Source: Candidatus Thorarchaeota archaeon (lineage in GTDB: Archaea > Asgardarchaeota > Thorarchaeia > Thorarchaeales > Thorarchaeaceae). From it: a DNA stretch of 19,156 nt. Under the pieces are notes generated by a model. That model did no database searches. It worked only from the letters and a program-made list of their open reading frames with translations, and was not told the DNA's origin. The stretch is from positions 1-19,156 of the forward strand of contig JAEORI010000238.1 in NCBI GenBank assembly GCA_016840965.1, read 5' to 3'. Of this stretch, positions 15,401-19,156 are shown in pieces; the stretch's first letter is position 1; each line of letters opens with the position of its first letter. Made by a program: the position numbers and the translations under genes.

Positions 15401-15410
15401 GTTTTTATAA
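15401..15410 (-). promoter_or_regulatory. TATA-like box of the second GNAT gene
   Basis: The minus-strand sequence TTATAAAAAC is centred about 24 nt upstream of the ATG at 15382. This is the spacing expected if transcription starts at or beside that ATG, giving a leaderless message. It helps decide between the two possible starts. Confidence 0.5.
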
Positions 15411-15531
15411 TTGGTTATGAATCAGTTGGAACTTGCAGTGTATGAATTCAAGAATCATCATTTGGTCAAAAGATTTTTAGATGAGTTGGGGAGAGGGAGG
15501 GAAGACTCTCTGAGTCGCGAGGTAGGTAAAA

Positions 15532-15930
15532 ATGGGAACTGAAAATAAGTATCCAACTATACTGAAATACACATTTCTACTTCATTGGTTAGTGGGATGG
15601 TTATTTGGAATTTGGCTATTTGCTTTGCCAGATTCTTTCAATACATTCATTGGTCACACTACTCCTGCAGATCCGGTGAATATCGCCTATGGTGCATTAC
15701 TCATAGGCATTGGACTAACCTCGTTTTTGGGGTTCAGAGCGGGGAACTGGAATAGCGTCAAGATTTTAGTCGAGATGGAGCTTGTGTACACGCCATTAGC
15801 AATAATTGGCGGAATCATCTCACTGGTGGCTGGTAGCTACCCTGCGTGGTTTCTATATGTCTACATGATAATTGTGGCTCTGTTCTTCATCTTGTTCTTC
15901 ATTTCTTATTATCAAAATAGGAAGTCCTGA
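15532..15930 (+). CDS. Small membrane protein with four predicted helices
   Basis: A 132-residue hydrophobic protein. Four likely membrane helices lie at about residues 11-32 (FLLHWLVGWLFGIWLF), 50-68 (IAYGALLIGIGLTSFLG), 82-101 (EMELVYTPLAIIGGIISLVA) and 106-127 (WFLYVYMIIVALFFILFFIS). The N- and C-terminal ends are short and polar. A Shine-Dalgarno stretch GAGGTAGG at 15519-15526 lies 5 nt before the ATG, one of the clearest ribosome binding sites here. I do not recognise the family and see no catalytic motif. It stands alone between a divergent GNAT gene and a convergent winged-helix gene, so context does not suggest a role. Confidence 0.72.
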   Translation: MGTENKYPTILKYTFLLHWLVGWLFGIWLFALPDSFNTFIGHTTPADPVNIAYGALLIGIGLTSFLGFRAGNWNSVKILVEMELVYTPLAIIGGIISLVAGSYPAWFLYVYMIIVALFFILFFISYYQNRKS

Positions 15931-16025
15931 AGGTCAAAGTTATAGTTGCACTTGTATCACTCTGGTGGTTTTCCATCACGGTGGGGAAAATAGAACACAC
16001 TATGTTCCTTAAATCTATGGAAGAG

Positions 16026-16037
16026 TATTTTTATTTT
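16026..16037 (+). terminator. T-rich stretch, possible terminator of the small membrane protein gene
   Basis: TATTTTTATTTT lies about 95 nt after the stop at 15930 and just before the end of the convergent winged-helix gene. Archaeal polymerases can terminate at T-rich tracts without a hairpin. The call rests only on composition and position. Confidence 0.25.
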
Positions 16038-16040
16038 CAA

Positions 16041-16685
16041 TCAGAAACGATATTTTTTGACATTAGCTTCTGTGAGTTTCAAAGTAAGCAACATGAAATC
16101 AGACCCATACATACGGAGGGCAACACCAACCTCAGACAGAACACCGGGTATTTCTTTTCGGACATAATCAAACAGCGCTTCCTCAGACTCCTGAAGTGCC
16201 GCTTGCATATTGACCATGTGGGCGTGCAACATCCCCTTGCTAATTCGTCCAACTTCTTTCTTTAACCATCGTTCTAACGCATTCTGAATCTCTTTCCCCA
16301 CAAGTTCCGATTCTTGAATGAGCTCAGGTGTTATTCGCGTTGACTCGTGAGTGCGTTTAGGCTGAACTTTGCGACTTCCAATTACCAGTCGCATTTCATC
16401 TAGTGGTTCCTTTGGTAGTATCTCTTTTCCAATATCATTAGAAATTAGCAATCTACGATATGCACGTTTTCCATGAAAGTCCAAAGGAGCAAGAAATCCT
16501 TTAGCCTCGAGTGCTTTAAGGTGAGATCTAAATTCATCTTGAAGCATTAGTGATCTACTTGCAGACAGATTGAGATACCTTTGGTAGAGTGCATCTTCTG
16601 TTTCAATTATAGCCCACCCAAAGGATCTCATTATATCTAACTCAAGCGGGGTGGGACGCTCAGTCTCGCCTCCTCTCTCGGGCAA
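16041..16685 (-). CDS. Winged-helix DNA-binding protein of unknown family
   Basis: A 214-residue soluble protein. Residues about 10-80 read as a winged helix: the helical segment ELDIMRSFGWAIIETEDALY, a recognition-like helix with FRSHLKALEAKGFLAPL, then a wing containing GKRAYRRLLIS. This is a common layout for archaeal transcription regulators. Residues about 115-205 are helical, with repeated heptad-like Leu/Ile spacing (LVGKEIQNALERWLKKEV), and may form a dimerisation coiled coil. The longest frame starts with TTG at 16685; an ATG at 16631 (MRSFGWAI) would cut the first 18 residues and is a possible alternative. Direct and inverted TTCTAATA repeats lie in the gap to the divergent gene at 16805, which suggests autoregulation. 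Confidence 0.65.
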   Translation of the reverse strand: MPERGGETERPTPLELDIMRSFGWAIIETEDALYQRYLNLSASRSLMLQDEFRSHLKALEAKGFLAPLDFHGKRAYRRLLISNDIGKEILPKEPLDEMRLVIGSRKVQPKRTHESTRITPELIQESELVGKEIQNALERWLKKEVGRISKGMLHAHMVNMQAALQESEEALFDYVRKEIPGVLSEVGVALRMYGSDFMLLTLKLTEANVKKYRF

Positions 16686-16703
16686 TGTACTACCCCAATA
16701 TTA

Positions 16704-16744
16704 TATTAGAATCATCATAAAGTCTTCTAATAAATGTTCTAATA
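16704..16744. promoter_or_regulatory. Three TTCTAATA repeats between divergent genes, candidate operator
   Basis: TATTAGAA (16704-16711) is the exact inverse of TTCTAATA (16725-16732), and the same 8-mer recurs at 16737-16744, giving a 12-nt direct period. The block overlaps a TATA-like TATAATATT (minus strand) that could serve the winged-helix gene, and lies 60-100 nt before the plus-strand gene at 16805. The winged-helix product next door is the obvious candidate binder. The motif is AT-rich, so chance cannot be excluded. Confidence 0.4.
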
Positions 16745-16804
16745 TTTCTCAACGTCAGAAAACAAAAATCAGAAGTAGTCTTTTGACTTCTTTTTTTTCA
16801 AGCC

Positions 16805-17605
16805 ATGGAGACTATTAGAGAAACCATAGATACATTTCTAATAACGGATGATTCCCAAGGATTGGAGTCCTATATTGATAATGTCCTGAAGAATAATGTC
16901 CGATTTAGGGAGGACTGGGTAGAGCTAATAAAAATCCTACAGAAAGCTTGTAGAGAGATTTTTCAAAAACATTGGCTGAAAACTCATCACATCATACTTT
17001 CAATATTTGGAATGTCAGAACTTGCAGGTGTTGATTGTCCAATCTTCGATGTACTACGCTCAATCGAAACTCCAAAGAACATCCATCATGCATCTAGGCT
17101 TCTCTTTGATGGCATAATAGAAAAGGTGAGCGCCCAGCTAAAAAATGGAGGGTCGACTCTTTTTCTTGATATTGAAGCTATATCATCGACTCGTTCTGCA
17201 ATCATTGCATCGGATTTGATTCAAGCAAGGTACAGGGAAACGATTCTAGTTTTAGGCGAGATTGATGAGAAACTTCCTACTCTAACAAAAGAATGGGTAG
17301 ATGTATCTCGACTCTGGAGGACAGGCAATGGATTTCGATTGCTAAAAGCAAGAGAACTTGGAATTCATATTCATATCAAGGAATACAAGGAAATAAGAGA
17401 CCTGTTAACAGAAGAATTGAAAGTTGATGCAAAAAAACTATCAAAAGAAAGAACGAAATTGATAAAGAAAGGGTCAAGGTATCTGCAGTTTTCTAAAAGC
17501 TTGAGTGAGTTTGTAGATGGTTTGATCGCATCTCGTGGTATTAGAGGCTCATTTGATCCTTATTATAAGACATGGATCGACCATGAGGGACTAGATGAGT
17601 TTTGA
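16805..17605 (+). CDS. Hypothetical helical protein
   Basis: A 266-residue soluble protein starting with ATG at 16805 just after a T-rich stretch. No signal peptide or membrane helix is visible. Most of the sequence is predicted helical; a central strand-like segment (GGSTLFLDIEAIS near 114-126, then ETILVLGEI) could mark a small alpha/beta domain. A Lys-rich helix follows at about 205-230 (ELKVDAKKLSKERTKLIKKG). I recognise no family and no catalytic motif. It is divergent from the winged-helix gene and 60 nt ahead of the TPR gene on the same strand, so it may be cotranscribed with the latter and controlled by the repeats at 16704-16744. Confidence 0.6.
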   Translation: METIRETIDTFLITDDSQGLESYIDNVLKNNVRFREDWVELIKILQKACREIFQKHWLKTHHIILSIFGMSELAGVDCPIFDVLRSIETPKNIHHASRLLFDGIIEKVSAQLKNGGSTLFLDIEAISSTRSAIIASDLIQARYRETILVLGEIDEKLPTLTKEWVDVSRLWRTGNGFRLLKARELGIHIHIKEYKEIRDLLTEELKVDAKKLSKERTKLIKKGSRYLQFSKSLSEFVDGLIASRGIRGSFDPYYKTWIDHEGLDEF

Positions 17606-17665
17606 AGACAATACTAATCAGTGATACATACACATACCAACACGACTGTCGAGGAAAAGGTCAAT

Positions 17666-18472
17666 ATGTCAAATACAGAAAGTGATGTGCAGAAGCTTGT
17701 AGAAGACTTGGGAGTGAATCCTAAAGATTCTAAAAAATGGCACATTCTTGGAGTAGCATATCTATCATTGAATGAGGCAGACAAGGCAGAAGATGCATTC
17801 AAACAGTGTCTCAAACTAGATAAGAACAATGGATTTGCTCATGGAGATTTAGGAGGGTTGTACATCCTCAGAGGTAAAAACAAGAAAGCCATCAAACACC
17901 TAGAGAAGTCAGTAAGACTCGAACCATCAAAATTCGAATACTGGTCAGCATTGGGCGTAGCGTATTTTCAAAAGGGAAAATATGATGATGCAGTTGAAGC
18001 ATTTCATCACAGTCTCTCAATCAATCCAATACATTATGATGCAGTCGTTTCTTTGGGGATGACGTACAGCAAGATGCAGCTATGGGAGAAAGCCCTTGAA
18101 ACGCTTACGCAGGCTGAGAAGTTGATGCCAAACAACTACCATGCACTAAAAGCTATTGCAAAGTCGTTACGAAACCTCAACAGAACTGCGGAGCTTGAGC
18201 AATTATACATTAGAATGCATTCACTATTCCCAAAGGATCCAGCTTTTGCTATGTATCTGGGAAAGATAGAATTCGAGAGAGGAAAAACGGAGCAAGGTCT
18301 CCAGTACTACAGGAAAGCAGTGGAGATCGACCCTGAAGCTCTAATTGGATGGAAAGTTCTATCAGAAGCGTTAGAGAAGGTTGGGAGAAGAGAAGAAGCT
18401 CAAGATGCACATTCAAAATACAAGGAGATCGAGGACCGACTGAAACGTGAGAATGCACGCCTAATTGGTTAA
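17666..18472 (+). CDS. Tetratricopeptide repeat (TPR) protein
   Basis: A 268-residue protein made almost wholly of 34-residue TPR units, which form helical hairpins used as protein-binding scaffolds. About seven units can be laid out from residue 22 onward, for example WHILGVAYLSLNEADKAEDA, AHGDLGGLYILRGKNKKAIK, YWSALGVAYFQKGKYDDAVE and AMYLGKIEFERGKTEQGLQY; the fifth (ALKAIAKSLRNLNRTAELEQ) is the weakest. Units often end in N-P or D-P as usual. There is no signal peptide or membrane segment, so it should be cytoplasmic. The ATG at 17666 is preferred to a GTG at 17621 because GAGG and AAGG lie just upstream and the extra 15 residues look unstructured. The partner is unknown. Confidence 0.85.
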   Translation: MSNTESDVQKLVEDLGVNPKDSKKWHILGVAYLSLNEADKAEDAFKQCLKLDKNNGFAHGDLGGLYILRGKNKKAIKHLEKSVRLEPSKFEYWSALGVAYFQKGKYDDAVEAFHHSLSINPIHYDAVVSLGMTYSKMQLWEKALETLTQAEKLMPNNYHALKAIAKSLRNLNRTAELEQLYIRMHSLFPKDPAFAMYLGKIEFERGKTEQGLQYYRKAVEIDPEALIGWKVLSEALEKVGRREEAQDAHSKYKEIEDRLKRENARLIG

Positions 18473-18519
18473 GCTTCAAAACACCAGCAATAGTACATAT
18501 GCTTGTACAAAAGTCCAAT

Positions 18520-18573
18520 ATAGCGTTGAACCTATCCCTAATATGGCAAGAATACAACATATTTTCGATTGTG
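18520..18573 (+). promoter_or_regulatory. Promoter of the second DJ-1-like gene
   Basis: This is the gapless counterpart of 13465-13518. It keeps ATAGCG, TGAACCTAT, CCTAATAT and TTTTCGATT at identical distances from the start codon. The stretch between the TATA-like box and TTTTCGATT is less conserved. Conservation in a noncoding region beside paralogues that have clearly diverged suggests selection on the promoter. Confidence 0.5.
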
Positions 18574-19156
18574 ATGAAATGGAGAACTATTTTTCTCACA
18601 ACACTCCTTGTAATTTCAGTCGCATCATCAAATCCCTGGCCCATATATTCGCAGAATAATCAAGCAATTTCAGATGTCAATGTCCTGATGTTCATCGCAG
18701 AGAATTTTGGATGGAACTACTATGATGCACGAGATATATTCGAATCGTGGGGTGTTAATGTCACAACTGTAGCTTATTCTTTAGACCATAATATCACATC
18801 ATGCTCAAAACCTGACACAGGTGAAAATGAAACGATCATAGTTGAATACACACATCAGGAGATGACGCCAGAAATGGTTAGTGAGTTTGACTGTCTATTT
18901 GTTTCATCAGGAATCCAATGGCAGACACTGAGAACAGAAAGCGCAGCATTGACATTCATTGCAGATGCATACAATATGGGATTAATTGTCGCATCAGTGT
19001 GCACTGGTACTAGAGTCGTTGCTGAATCAGATGGCATTGTAAATGGGAGTAAAGTTGTGTCGTATTTTCTAAGTAGTGCCTATATGAGGGAAGCTGGGGC
19101 TATTCCAATAGAGGGAATGGAAGCAGTAGCGGATGGGCGTATAATTACTGGTGGTC
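18574..19156 (+). CDS. Secreted DJ-1/PfpI-like protein (copy 2), 3' end cut by window edge
   Basis: The frame from the ATG at 18574 is open to the last base, giving 194 residues of a longer protein. It begins MKWRTIFLTTLLVISVASS, a signal peptide like that of copy 1. The DJ-1/PfpI domain follows: AENFGWNYYDARDIFESWGV matches the first motif, EFDCLFVSSG the second, and ASVCTGTRVVAE the nucleophile elbow. As in copy 1, the Cys is kept while the Glu after the first strand is Gly and the residue after the Cys is Thr. The insertion around the NITSC / GENET segment differs from copy 1. Expect a beta domain and a C-terminal membrane helix beyond the window. It starts 101 nt after the TPR gene but has its own conserved promoter. 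Confidence 0.85.
   Translation, partial: MKWRTIFLTTLLVISVASSNPWPIYSQNNQAISDVNVLMFIAENFGWNYYDARDIFESWGVNVTTVAYSLDHNITSCSKPDTGENETIIVEYTHQEMTPEMVSEFDCLFVSSGIQWQTLRTESAALTFIADAYNMGLIVASVCTGTRVVAESDGIVNGSKVVSYFLSSAYMREAGAIPIEGMEAVADGRIITGG

Noticed and set aside
15981..16265. 94-codon plus-strand open frame overlapping the end of the winged-helix gene
   Set aside because: Most of it is antisense to the winged-helix gene and the translation lacks protein-like patterns.
16771..16798. Hairpin plus T-run (AGTC-TTTT-GACT then T-tract) as an intrinsic terminator
   Set aside because: The stem is only 4 bp before a mismatch, and it lies just upstream of a start codon between divergent genes, where no transcript should end.
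17621..17665. GTG at 17621 as the start of the TPR gene
   Set aside because: The added 15 residues show no structure and the ATG at 17666 has GAGG/AAGG just upstream.
18465..18659. 64-codon plus-strand frame across the promoter and start of the second DJ-1-like gene
   Set aside because: It overlaps the conserved promoter and the signal-peptide coding region in another frame; the conserved product is in the frame beginning at 18574.
1..19156. CRISPR arrays, insertion sequences and tRNA genes
   Set aside because: No regularly spaced repeats, transposase motifs, flanking inverted repeats or cloverleaf-like blocks were found on reading both strands by eye.

Overview
The window looks like archaeal DNA, most likely from the Asgard group (possibly Thorarchaeota-like). 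The main evidence is a pair of large proteins that put a small Ras/Arf-type GTPase, or its degenerate relative, between longin-like domains and winged-helix domains. Archaeal-type promoters also fit, with TATA-like boxes about 24-33 nt from the start codon and probable short or absent leaders. So do a beta-CASP RNA nuclease-like protein and surface proteins held by a single C-terminal membrane helix. The group assignment is an inference from gene content. Base composition is moderately AT-rich, genes are tightly packed, and no gap between genes exceeds 300 nt. I saw no tRNA, rRNA, CRISPR array, insertion sequence or origin.

Layout. 2-817: the end of a surface protein gene cut by the window edge. 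821-3008: a divergent pair, nadA (quinolinate synthase, minus strand) and an NAD-kinase-like protein fused to a winged helix (plus strand). The kinase-like gene has a degenerate GGDGT motif and an apparent one-base frameshift near its start. The gap between the two holds inverted repeats that could be an operator. 3054-5192: a metallo-beta-lactamase/beta-CASP nuclease-like protein with a ~320-residue N-terminal region I do not recognise. 5196-8963: two collinear full-length paralogues on the minus strand, one with an intact GTPase domain and one with every nucleotide-binding motif lost. 9042-12538: a DNA methyltransferase operon, a TaqI/Eco57I-type adenine enzyme followed 8 nt later by a cytosine-C5 enzyme whose motifs are circularly permuted. 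No restriction nuclease is visible.

12665-19156 is an accessory-looking stretch. It holds two unrelated GNAT acetyltransferases, an extracytoplasmic membrane-anchored DJ-1/PfpI-like protein, a small four-helix membrane protein, a winged-helix regulator with a candidate operator, an unknown helical protein and a TPR protein. It ends in a second, truncated copy of the DJ-1-like gene. The two DJ-1-like genes also share their 54-nt upstream region without gaps.

How parts may work together. The NAD-kinase-like winged-helix protein could sense NAD(P) and regulate nadA across the shared promoter region. The GTPase and its pseudo-GTPase paralogue probably form a heterodimeric switch. The two methyltransferases probably modify the two strands of one site. 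All three are inferences from context and motifs.
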